Shown here: positions 46,336-53,890 of the stretch, in pieces
How the letters are laid out: each line of letters begins with the position of its first letter
How positions within the stretch are numbered: position 1 is the first letter of the stretch
Assembly (NCBI RefSeq): GCF_003122485.1
Contig: NZ_JRFU01000009.1
Coordinates: 33,719-97,718, forward strand
DNA length: 64,000 nt
Direction of reading: 5' to 3'
DNA from: Eubacterium ramulus
GTDB taxonomy: Bacteria; Bacillota; Clostridia; Lachnospirales; Lachnospiraceae
The notes under the pieces: generated by a model
What the model was told of the DNA's origin: nothing
Databases searched by the model: none
Seen by the model: the letters and a program-made list of their open reading frames with translations, nothing else
Position numbers and translations under genes: made by a program

Positions 46336-48078
46336 ATGAGAGATCTGTTATTTCGCTCATTAAAAGATATACGCAGGATTGCGCCACGGTCACTTATTAT
46401 GCAGGTTATTTGTATGATGCTGCAATCGGTTCTGGTAGCGGTCAACACGTGGCTGGTTTCCGTATTTTTAAATCATGTATATATGAAAGATCTGAAAACA
46501 AGTATGATATATTTAGGTGTCATATGGGGCGTATTTGTTGCGTCAGAGGTGTCAAATAGTGTATTTTATGCCTGCATGGTAAAAATTGATTCCAAGGTTG
46601 GTATGCAACTTGGAATAGAATTAGGTGAAAAGGGTGGACGCTTGTCACTGATTCAATATGAGGATGTAGAAATCAACAATCGACTGAAACGAGCACAGGA
46701 CTGTATTGAGCATGGCAGATTTTCCGACTTAAGTCTGTCGGTATTCAATATTCTGGCAGAAGTTTTGAAGGTAGGAAGTACATTATTTATATTAGCCAGA
46801 TTTAGTCCACTTCTGGCATTAGTATCATTACTGAGTGTGGTTCCGTACTTTGTCGTTCGATTAATCCGTGGAAAAGAATTTTATGAACTAAAAAAATATC
46901 AGGCAGCAGGTGAACGAAGGCGAAATTATCTGTACGATTTATTTGGCGATAAAAGAGTGGTAAAGGAACTTCGCATTTTTGGAATTGAATCTTATATCGA
47001 AGAAAAATTATATCAGACCCGTGATGCAATGAATCAGGAATTATGGGATTTCAAGAAACGTGATATTTGCAGCTTTTTACTATGTGAGATTTTGTGCAAA
47101 TGCGGTTATGTGCTTAGCATTATAATAGCAATTTTACTTTTGCTGAATCATAGGTTGGATTTTGGTATGCTGGCTGCTTCGCTTGTGGCATTCACCTCTT
47201 TTCAGTTGGCAGCAAAGTATTTTCTGATTAGCCTTGGGCGGATTCCGGAATGTGCGGCATTTGTAAGAGATTATTATGACTTTATTGATATCGATGAAGA
47301 TGTACATGGAACGGAAAAATTTGAGCCAAATTTTGATAAGATAAATGTAAAAAATGTATGTTTTGCTTATCCGAATACAGATCACCTGACAATTTCTGAC
47401 ATATCACTTGATATAAAAAAGAATGAATCCATTGCTATCGTAGGAAATAACGGAAGCGGTAAAACAACACTGGTAAAATTACTGACTGATTTATATAAAG
47501 TACAAGAGGGTGAGATATTATATGGAACGCAAAATATCAAGGATCTTGAAACGAAAGAGTTTTATCAAAATGTTTCTATCGTGAGTCAGGATTTTGTGAA
47601 ATATGAGATGACATTGCAGGAAAATATTGGTATCAGTGACTGGAAACAGATGGGGAATACTGACAAAATCCAGGAGCTTTTAAAACAAATGGATTTACCG
47701 GAGTTATCAGAAGTGGATGCTCTTAATACGTTGTTAGGCAGTGAATTTGATGGCAGAGATCTTTCTATTGGACAATGGCAGAAACTGGCAATTGCCCGCG
47801 GCATGTTCAAAGAAAGCAGTATGATTGTTCTGGATGAGCCAACTGCTGCTCTGGATCCAATCATGGAAACAACTATTTTGAAAATGTTTTTGCAGATTGC
47901 AAAAGAAAAAACAGCTATTATTGTTTCTCACAGAATTGGAATTTGTCGGGAAGTTGACAAGATCATTGTGATGAAGAAAGGAAAAGTTGTGGAAATTGGT
48001 AATCATGATGAATTGCTGGCAAAAAAAGGTGAATATTATCAGCTCTATAAGATGCAGCAAAAATGGTATGTAGAATAA
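46336..48078 (+). CDS. ABC exporter half-transporter 2
   Basis: This 580-residue partner has the same domain order. Its ATPase shows Walker A GNNGSGKT, Q-loop SQDFVKYE, signature DLSIGQWQKLAIARG, Walker B MIVLDEPTAALDP, and switch VSHRIGICREVDK. The C-terminus ends QQKWYVE, echoing the first half-transporter. The catalytic glutamate after Walker B is kept in both halves, so neither site looks degenerate. The ATG at 46336 is chosen because ggggg lies eight bases upstream; the TTG at 46294 has none. Confidence 0.88.
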   Translation: MRDLLFRSLKDIRRIAPRSLIMQVICMMLQSVLVAVNTWLVSVFLNHVYMKDLKTSMIYLGVIWGVFVASEVSNSVFYACMVKIDSKVGMQLGIELGEKGGRLSLIQYEDVEINNRLKRAQDCIEHGRFSDLSLSVFNILAEVLKVGSTLFILARFSPLLALVSLLSVVPYFVVRLIRGKEFYELKKYQAAGERRRNYLYDLFGDKRVVKELRIFGIESYIEEKLYQTRDAMNQELWDFKKRDICSFLLCEILCKCGYVLSIIIAILLLLNHRLDFGMLAASLVAFTSFQLAAKYFLISLGRIPECAAFVRDYYDFIDIDEDVHGTEKFEPNFDKINVKNVCFAYPNTDHLTISDISLDIKKNESIAIVGNNGSGKTTLVKLLTDLYKVQEGEILYGTQNIKDLETKEFYQNVSIVSQDFVKYEMTLQENIGISDWKQMGNTDKIQELLKQMDLPELSEVDALNTLLGSEFDGRDLSIGQWQKLAIARGMFKESSMIVLDEPTAALDPIMETTILKMFLQIAKEKTAIIVSHRIGICREVDKIIVMKKGKVVEIGNHDELLAKKGEYYQLYKMQQKWYVE

Positions 48079-48174
48079 AGCATAATAAGGTAAAGAAAAT
48101 AAAAAATGTTTCATCAAAATGTATCTAGTGAAAAGATACAAAAATATATAAATGTGTAATGAGTGGAGATAAAA

Positions 48175-48459
48175 ATGCCAGAAAATCGAACAGATGAATT
48201 ATATCGTGCCTTACAGGAAAAAGGCTATCCAGATGATTTTTGCAGAGAAATTGCGTACAAGCAGATGAACACAGATTATACAGCGACACGTATGCTTGGT
48301 TATCTGTATCGTGTTTCAGATCCGCGTCCGGAGGATGTAGTGGATGAGATGCTGGCCATTTTGAGTGACCGCAATGCGATTATTCAGAAGAAAGAGATGG
48401 AGCATGCGCAGGCCACAATGAATCGGGTATATAGAGACGGGCTGGATAACTTGGACTAA
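48175..48459 (+). CDS. Small helical protein of unknown function
   Basis: The 94-residue product begins MPENRTDELYRALQEKGYP and is predicted largely helical; a CREIAYKQMNTDYTATRMLGYLYR stretch recalls UBA-like three-helix folds. I do not recognise the family. A ggag lies six bases before the ATG at 48175. It stands between the exporter pair and the deformylase-like gene, in the same direction. Confidence 0.7.
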   Translation: MPENRTDELYRALQEKGYPDDFCREIAYKQMNTDYTATRMLGYLYRVSDPRPEDVVDEMLAILSDRNAIIQKKEMEHAQATMNRVYRDGLDNLD

Positions 48460-48590
48460 AGATGCAGAATGATAGATGTATATGTATTATCGGATAGAGA
48501 ATTGATGATGCTTATCAGATCATTACATGGGTAAAAAGTCTATTATATGATTATAGAAATTCAAAAGATAATGGAAAGTGAGAAAAAGAT

Positions 48591-49001
48591 ATGGTACAAC
48601 AAATTATGCATGATCCGCTGTTTCTTGCACAGAAATCAGAACCGGCAACCAAAGCAGATCTGCAGGTTGGGAGAGACTTGCAGGATACACTGAAAGCACA
48701 CCGGGAAGGCTGTGTTGGAATGGCTGCAAATATGATCGGAGTAAAGAAGAACATCATTATTGTAAATATGGGATTTTTTGACGTGGTCATGTTTAACCCA
48801 GTTATTGTTTCAAAAAGCGGAGTTTATGAAACGGAAGAAGGCTGTTTATCATTAAGCGGTATTCGTAAAACGACAAGATATGAAAATATTGAAGTAGAAT
48901 ATCAGGATTTTTCATGGAAAAAACAGCGTCAGAAATTGTCTGGATGGACAGCACAGATCGTACAGCATGAGGTAGATCACTGTAATGGAATTCTGATATA
49001 A
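48591..49001 (+). CDS. Peptide deformylase-like protein with altered motif I
   Basis: Peptide deformylase removes the formyl group from nascent proteins using a metal held by one cysteine and two histidines. Motif 2 (EGCLS, C85) and motif 3 (HEVDH, H126, E127, H130) are intact. In motif 1, however, the glutamine that normally stabilises the transition state is replaced: GCVGMAANMIG has M48 where GxGxAAxQ requires Gln. At 136 residues it is also shorter than housekeeping enzymes. It is probably an accessory deformylase; whether it is active is open. Confidence 0.82.
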   Translation: MVQQIMHDPLFLAQKSEPATKADLQVGRDLQDTLKAHREGCVGMAANMIGVKKNIIIVNMGFFDVVMFNPVIVSKSGVYETEEGCLSLSGIRKTTRYENIEVEYQDFSWKKQRQKLSGWTAQIVQHEVDHCNGILI

Positions 49002-49004
49002 GTT

Positions 49005-49047
49005 AAAAATACCATCAAGTTTCAATAATGGAACTTGGTGGTATTTT
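49005..49047 (+). terminator. Bidirectional terminator between convergent genes
   Basis: aaaataccatcaagtt pairs with aacttggtggtatttt (one mismatch) around an 8-nt loop, with A-rich and T-rich flanks. It can serve both the deformylase-like gene and the convergent MBL-fold gene. Confidence 0.8.
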
Positions 49048-49100
49048 GGGTTAAATCTTTGTGACATGAAAATTGCAGCATTCATCGTCATATTTTTAAA

Positions 49101-49913
49101 TCAGATTTCAATCTGCAATCCAACTTTCAGCTGGTGTACGATATCGCCAAGACCATTTTTAAGTATTTTATATGCACGGTCTTTGGTGCAATGTCCCGTG
49201 CAGACATAATTAATACCAGTATCTTTTATTTGCTGTATTACATTTTTGATTTCTTCTTCGGACTTATTAAACAGATGGAATCCACCGATAATGCCATATA
49301 CTTTTTCTGTTGGGAATGTCGTTCCCACCTCATTAATAATATTAGCAACACCACCATGACAGCAGCTATTGAAAATCACTAAGCCTTTTTGAGTACGGAA
49401 TACCAGACTCTGTTCGTGAGAAAAATCATCGTATACCCATCGATGATGTTCTTTACGGTACATACTTTCACGTTTACCAACCATTTTAAGGTTCGGTGTC
49501 TTGTGAGGAATCAGATATACGCCAGGTATAATCTCATAGTCTCTATCAGCGTATATTATCCTGTCACGATAATCCGTCAAAATGTGCTTTGGTAAGCCGA
49601 TATATTTGTGGAATATCCACTTTTTGGCATAACAATTTTCCTGACAGCCTTTTCGTAAGAAAAAAGGAGCGTGGCTGTTCAGTTTAAAAAATGTAGCCAT
49701 CGAATCTGAATGGTCGTAATGTGCATGTGATAGTACAGCATAATCAACAGATTCTATTGATTTTCCCAGTTTTTTGGCATTCTTTGCAAATAAATCAGAT
49801 GCTCCAGTATCAAGTAGAATATTTTTTTCATTGTATTCTATGTAAATGCTTAATCCCCATTCGCCTTCCATTTCACCACAGGATATATTGTCAATTAATA
49901 CAGTTGCCAGCAT
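49101..49913 (-). CDS. MBL-fold metallohydrolase (COG1237 type)
   Basis: The 270-residue protein has the metal-binding HAHYDHSD motif in YAVLSHAHYDHSDSMATFF and a later CTGHCTKDRAYKIL, as in the COG1237 branch (dihydropterin/aminobenzene phosphate synthase-like). GFHLF before the end adds another metal ligand. The substrate is unknown. The start at 49911-49913 follows a strong agggggat. The same frame stays open upstream to 50045 with gene-like composition, so a longer N-terminus or a remnant of another gene is possible. Confidence 0.82.
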   Translation of the reverse strand: MLATVLIDNISCGEMEGEWGLSIYIEYNEKNILLDTGASDLFAKNAKKLGKSIESVDYAVLSHAHYDHSDSMATFFKLNSHAPFFLRKGCQENCYAKKWIFHKYIGLPKHILTDYRDRIIYADRDYEIIPGVYLIPHKTPNLKMVGKRESMYRKEHHRWVYDDFSHEQSLVFRTQKGLVIFNSCCHGGVANIINEVGTTFPTEKVYGIIGGFHLFNKSEEEIKNVIQQIKDTGINYVCTGHCTKDRAYKILKNGLGDIVHQLKVGLQIEI

Positions 49914-50063
49914 AGGTATCCCCCTTTGTTTTTGTTTGTAATCATTCTGCGCGGCAGAGATGTGTGTAGAAAGATAATCACATACGATACCGTGTAGTGC
50001 GCCAACAGCATCTATAGTATCTTGCATAGCTTTCTCAAAAAACATTGTTTTCTTTTGTATGGT

Positions 50064-50279
50064 TTAATTATTTCTGATTTTTCGGACATTTCGGTTCATA
50101 ACAAAGCGACCGATAGTTCGATATAATAGTGCCTTTATTGGTGACATTTCCTGCTGATGTTCTGCAAGCAAATCATCTGGAGCGTCATAGACTCCGAAAT
50201 CCTGATTAATGCCTTCGCTTTGGATGTAGGTACTATTTCTGTTAAAGTCAATATATTCTTTACGTTCGATTAGTTTCAT
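50064..50279 (-). CDS. Small hypothetical protein under the dual-operator promoter
   Basis: I recognise no family for this 71-residue protein, which ends in a basic KALLYRTIGRFVMNRNVRKIRNN tail. It is the first gene downstream of the promoter at 50337-50365 and is followed after about 20 bases by the open frame leading into the MBL gene. No clear Shine-Dalgarno precedes its ATG. Support is mainly its position between a good promoter and a real gene. Confidence 0.5.
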   Translation of the reverse strand: MKLIERKEYIDFNRNSTYIQSEGINQDFGVYDAPDDLLAEHQQEMSPIKALLYRTIGRFVMNRNVRKIRNN

Positions 50280-50289
50280 AGTTCACAAC

Positions 50290-50322
50290 TTTCAAAAGTT
50301 TAAAAATTTTTATTTTTTGAAA
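50290..50322. promoter_or_regulatory. Operator-like dyad 1
   Basis: tttcaaaa (50290-50297), 17 bases, ttttgaaa (50315-50322). It lies just downstream of the predicted transcription start of the 71-residue protein gene. It has the same arms and the same spacing as dyad 2. Confidence 0.6.
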
Positions 50323-50336
50323 TCGACTTTTCTATA

Positions 50337-50365
50337 ATTATATTGTTCATAAATAGTATATGCAA
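50337..50365 (-). promoter_or_regulatory. Minus-strand promoter between the two dyads
   Basis: On the minus strand TTGCAT (50360-50365), 17-bp spacer and a perfect TATAAT (50337-50342). Transcription would start near 50330 and run into the 71-residue protein and MBL genes. Confidence 0.65.
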
Positions 50366-50371
50366 GTTTTT

Positions 50372-50408
50372 AGTTTCAAAACTTTAAATTTTTTCAACTT
50401 TTGAAACT
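50372..50408. promoter_or_regulatory. Operator-like dyad 2
   Basis: agtttcaaaa (50372-50381), 17 bases, ttttgaaact (50399-50408): a perfect 10-bp inverted repeat upstream of the -35. Its centre is 84 bp, eight helical turns, from the centre of dyad 1. Confidence 0.6.
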
Positions 50409-50479
50409 GATATCTATAAAAAACACGTAGAGGAAAAGATACAACTTGTAGTTGATTCATTACTTGGCTCCCCATCTGT

Positions 50480-50508
50480 TTGCGTATATTTTATATATTT
50501 AGTATAAT
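50480..50508 (+). promoter_or_regulatory. Promoter of the DUF1294 gene
   Basis: TTGCGT at 50480-50485, 17-bp spacer, TATAAT at 50503-50508; ribosome binding site gaaagg follows before the ATG at 50549. Confidence 0.65.
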
Positions 50509-50548
50509 AAGAAAAGTATCTTACATTCCAGAAAGGTAACAGAAAAAA

Positions 50549-51133
50549 ATGTTTGAATTAGGAAAACTTGAATATTATTTACTGGTAATAAATGCGATAG
50601 GTGTATTGGTCTATCTGATCAATATGCTCCTGTATAGACATACAGTAAACGGACAGATAGATGTGATAGTAACGATTGTGTCTTTGCTTGGTGGTTCTGC
50701 CGGTATGTTACTTATGATTCTGCTTTTTGACAGGAAAGCAGTGAAAGAGAATATGATGTCTCGGGTGTTTATTATATGTATTTTCATCATCCAGATAATT
50801 ATTTTGCTGATTTACAAAGGGCATCATGCAGAGCATTTCACGCTTGCATTTTGGAAATTTTTTGTAGAACGCCGGATACTTTTGATATATCTTGGAATCA
50901 TGAATCTTGTAACATTCATCGTATTTGCAATAGATAAGGCTAATGCCTGTGCGCATCGTTCCAGAATCAGAATCGTGACACTGCTAGGATTATCATTTGC
51001 TGGTGGATCCGTGGGCGGACTTATAGCGATATATTTGTTGCATCATAAAACGCAGAAGGATTATTTTACAGTTGGAATGCCTATGATTATTATAATGCAT
51101 GTTGTTGTTCTTTTTTATGTAATGAATATGTGA
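50549..51133 (+). CDS. Membrane protein with two DUF1294-like halves
   Basis: The 194-residue protein has six hydrophobic segments. The C-terminal half is a good DUF1294 domain: MNLVTFIVFAIDKANACAHRSRIR, then GLSFAGGSVGGL, then HHKTQKDYF. The N-terminal half repeats the plan in degenerate form: INAIGVLVYLINMLLYR, then VSLLGGSAGMLL, then DRKAVKENM. Single DUF1294 proteins are about 90 residues, so this looks like an internal duplication. The function of the family is unknown. Confidence 0.78.
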   Translation: MFELGKLEYYLLVINAIGVLVYLINMLLYRHTVNGQIDVIVTIVSLLGGSAGMLLMILLFDRKAVKENMMSRVFIICIFIIQIIILLIYKGHHAEHFTLAFWKFFVERRILLIYLGIMNLVTFIVFAIDKANACAHRSRIRIVTLLGLSFAGGSVGGLIAIYLLHHKTQKDYFTVGMPMIIIMHVVVLFYVMNM

Positions 51134-51187
51134 TGTAATTAATTTGTTTAGGCAATGAAAAACACCTAGAAAACAGAAAGTTGAACA

Positions 51188-51215
51188 TTGACTTTTAATT
51201 TTATAGGTTTATAAT
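51188..51215 (+). promoter_or_regulatory. Promoter of the AAA/DUF234 ATPase gene
   Basis: TTGACT at 51188-51193, 16-bp spacer, TATAAT at 51210-51215. The leader is A/T-rich and ends in agaggtg before the ATG at 51302. Confidence 0.6.
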
Positions 51216-51301
51216 ATAAATATATTTATCATAAATTGAATTATCATAAATATTTTTATATTAAATTAATAAAGGGGATTTTGTAAAAAAGAGGTGATGA
51301 C

Positions 51302-52726
51302 ATGAAATTTATTGGAAGAAAAAACGAAATGGCAAAGCTGGGTGCAGAATATAAGCGAGATAGTAGCTTTGTGGTCATTTATGGCCGACGTCGGGTAGGA
51401 AAAACAACGTTAATAAAAGAATTTTTGAAAGATAAAACAGCTTTTTATTTTCTGGCAACAGAAGAGATTGAATCCCAGAGCATGAAGCGGTTGGCAGGTG
51501 TTGTTGCACGAACAACCCAAAATAATCTGCTGCAAAAAGCTATTTTTACAGACTGGTTGGAATTGTTTCAGATCATAGCGAACTACGTGCCTGAGAATAA
51601 GAAGGTTTTGGTTATTGATGAGTTCCCATATCTGGTGAAAACGAATCCGGCTTTTTCCTCCATCTTACAGAACGCATGGGATGAGATTTTGAAAGACAAC
51701 AATGTGATGCTGATTTTATCTGGTTCGCTTATTGGAATGATGCAGAAGCATGCTTTATCATATGATAGTCCATTATATGGTCGCAGAACGTCACAAATAC
51801 GGCTGGCACCGTTGCCATTTACATCTATTTATGCCGTTCAGAATCTTTCTTTTACAGATGCAGTGGAACAATACGCAGTGACCGGTGGTGTCCCAAAATA
51901 TTTGGAATTTTTTGAGGATGACAAAACGCTTATCGAACAGATAAAGAATGCGGTTCTTTCAAAAAGTGGTTTCTTATATGAAGAACCTTTCTTTTTACTG
52001 AAAAGTGAATCTATGACAGCAGTAAATTATTTTTCTATTATAAAAGCAATTGCGGATGGAAATCACAAACTCGGAAAAATAGCCAGTGCATTGGAGCAGG
52101 GAACTTCAGGACTGACACAGTATCTGTCAACACTTTCTGATTTGGATTTTGTAGAAAAACGGACTCCGGTAACAGAAAAAAATCCGGAAAAATCCAGAAA
52201 AGGCTTATATTTTATTGTCGATAATTTCATTCGTTTCTGGTTTAGATATGTGTATCCATACAAAGGTGAACTGGAACTGGATAATATGCAGATTGTGTTA
52301 GATGAGATGCAGAAAGATTTTGAGACGAAGTTTGTTGCGTTTGCATACGAAGATATCTGCAAAGACCTGTTTGCAGATCTATGTAAACAGGGAACAATTG
52401 ATTTTGTCCCATCCCGGATCGGAGCCTATTGGTTGAATGATTATACTGGTGATACAGAAATAGATGTTATGGCGGTGGATAATCAGAATAAGCGAATTTT
52501 TGCAGGAGAATGTAAATATCATGCGAAACCAGTAGATGTTCCCGTATATTATGCGTTGAGAGAGAAAGTCCTAGATGCAGGAGAAATTCGAAAATCATAT
52601 CCAGGTTATGACATTATTTATGGAGTGTTTGGCAAAAGTGGATTTACACAGCGGATGTTGGATGTTGCAAAGGAAACACAAAATCTGGTGTTGATCAATG
52701 AAAATCAGGTAGTAAATGTTGAGTAA
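51302..52726 (+). CDS. AAA ATPase with DUF234 C-terminal domain
   Basis: The 474-residue protein belongs to the archaeal-type ATPase family found widely in Clostridia and Bacteroidetes. Walker A is GRRRVGKT (about residues 29-36), Walker B VLVIDEFPYL, and the sensor region LILSGSLIGMM. A winged helix follows (about 240-300, KIASALEQGTSGLTQYLSTL). The C-terminal DUF234 part carries a nuclease-like DTEIDVMAV plus GECKYH, the D-ExK pattern of PD-(D/E)XK enzymes. The role is unknown; defence and toxin-like functions have been proposed for relatives. Confidence 0.87.
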   Translation: MKFIGRKNEMAKLGAEYKRDSSFVVIYGRRRVGKTTLIKEFLKDKTAFYFLATEEIESQSMKRLAGVVARTTQNNLLQKAIFTDWLELFQIIANYVPENKKVLVIDEFPYLVKTNPAFSSILQNAWDEILKDNNVMLILSGSLIGMMQKHALSYDSPLYGRRTSQIRLAPLPFTSIYAVQNLSFTDAVEQYAVTGGVPKYLEFFEDDKTLIEQIKNAVLSKSGFLYEEPFFLLKSESMTAVNYFSIIKAIADGNHKLGKIASALEQGTSGLTQYLSTLSDLDFVEKRTPVTEKNPEKSRKGLYFIVDNFIRFWFRYVYPYKGELELDNMQIVLDEMQKDFETKFVAFAYEDICKDLFADLCKQGTIDFVPSRIGAYWLNDYTGDTEIDVMAVDNQNKRIFAGECKYHAKPVDVPVYYALREKVLDAGEIRKSYPGYDIIYGVFGKSGFTQRMLDVAKETQNLVLINENQVVNVE

Positions 52727-52836
52727 AATAACATGTGCTAAACAAAAAAAGTAAAAACGGTATATTGAACGATATTTTAAGGAGATGAAAAGATTGGTAA
52801 AAAGGATATTCAGAAGCTATGAGATAATATTAAAGG

Positions 52837-52864
52837 AGCTGGTTTAGATACCAGCTTTTTTTAT
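52837..52864 (+). terminator. Terminator after the AAA ATPase
   Basis: agctggt and accagct pair around a 6-nt loop, followed by nine T. It lies about 110 bases after the ATPase stop. The short frame between them (about 17 codons after aaggag) has no recognisable product. Confidence 0.75.
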
Positions 52865-52867
52865 ATT

Positions 52868-53163
52868 TGACTTCTTACATATTTTACCTGAAAAAGATTG
52901 CAACTTCTTACACTTATTAGTTGAAAATGACGACTTTTTACACTTTTTAACCTGCAAGAAGCCAACAATTTCTTACACTTTTTGCCTGAAATCAACGACT
53001 TTTTACATATTAGAGCCTGCAAACAATCACGAGATTTTACAGATTAAGGCTGCAAACAACGATTTTTTACAGGTTTATACTGCAAAGAATGATAGTATAT
53101 GCACAAGAATATCTAAAAACAAGCATTTTTACAGGCACAACCTGAATAATATTACACATTTAG
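52868..53163. repeat. Degenerate direct-repeat array, about nine units
   Basis: The core (g)acttyttaca recurs with TTACA at 52875, 52908, 52938, 52973, 53003, 53037, 53067, 53129 and 53153. A second block cctgmaaa follows most cores after eight to nine bases. Spacing alternates between 30 and 33-35 bp, giving a dimer period near 64 bp. A decayed copy may fill the 62-bp gap after the seventh. The region has no coding frame. Confidence 0.8.
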
Positions 53164-53204
53164 GCTAAATTGACATGTAGTGACGGTAATATAATAGCTG
53201 TAAC

Positions 53205-53246
53205 TTATAACTATTCGTTAAAGCTGCCTTTTGCGAATAGTTATAA
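53205..53246. repeat. 13-bp inverted repeat at the integrase break point
   Basis: ttataactattcg and cgaatagttataa pair perfectly around a 16-nt loop. The right arm lies in the last codons of the truncated recombinase, whose stop is at 53218-53220. It may be a terminator or the trace of an insertion or deletion. Confidence 0.7.
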
Positions 53247-53796
53247 CGATACGCTCTATCGAACGAACACCAAGCCTTGCGCCTTTATAACGACCAATTG
53301 TCACCAAAAACACTGCTTCAGCATCTTTTTCAAATGCATATGCGGATCGCTCTTCCAGATATTTCTCAATCAAATCAGTTAATTCATCAGACATTGAAAT
53401 CCATGTAGATCGCTGTTTTGTTCTGTACACATAAAATCTGTGATTTTTCAAATCAAAATCACGAATATTTAACTCAGCCAGTTCAGAAAGCCGAATTTCA
53501 GTTTCTTTTAAAATTTGATAAATAATTTCGTCACGTAATCCGTACTGATCATTAAATCGTTTTTTCTTCGCTGATAATGTAAGTTCGCAATCGTTAAAAT
53601 ATGGATGTGTCTGCTGCAGATAGGTCAAAAAGGTTCGCATAGTCCTCATGTAATCATATTGTGTTTTGGGTAAAAATGTAGTTTGATTTTTATCATAAAA
53701 TGTAGTACAAAATTCTGGTAACTCTGCTAAAATAGCCACTGTTCGTGCGGTATATCTACTCTCCTGTTCTTCTTTGTATTTTGGCTTTTGCTCCAA
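53218..53796 (-). pseudogene. Truncated, internally deleted tyrosine recombinase
   Basis: The 192-residue frame resembles the intact recombinase at 61282-62352. Residues 20-70 match its N-terminal region (AILAELPEFC against ALVAELPHFC). Residues 75-190 match its catalytic half: R102 in EIRLSELAEL, a lysine in YRTKQRS, and GVRSIERIV. About 95 residues in between are missing. The sequence ends before the HxxR, H and Tyr motifs, so it cannot recombine DNA. It sits just inside the right-hand 33-bp repeat. Confidence 0.8.
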
Positions 53797-53837
53797 GCTT
53801 TGGGTTTATGGATATAAGAATATTATATAGAAAAATA

Positions 53838-53870
53838 AGTAGTCGAATAATTAAATTTATCCGACTACTT
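53838..53870 (+). repeat. 33-bp flanking direct repeat, right copy
   Basis: Identical to 43018-43050 except A for G at 53846. On the minus strand the hairpin is followed by ATTTTTC, so it could terminate hcp transcription. As a repeat next to a recombinase remnant it is a candidate attachment site. Confidence 0.8.
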
Positions 53871-53890
53871 ACGATATGAATTAAAATGTT

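Noticed and set aside
48106..48159. 17-codon frame after the exporter pair as a precursor peptide
   Set aside because: No leader-peptide pattern, no cysteine/serine-rich core and no proper ribosome binding site.
52868..53163. CRISPR array
   Set aside because: The repeated core is short and degenerate, the units vary, and no cas gene is nearby.
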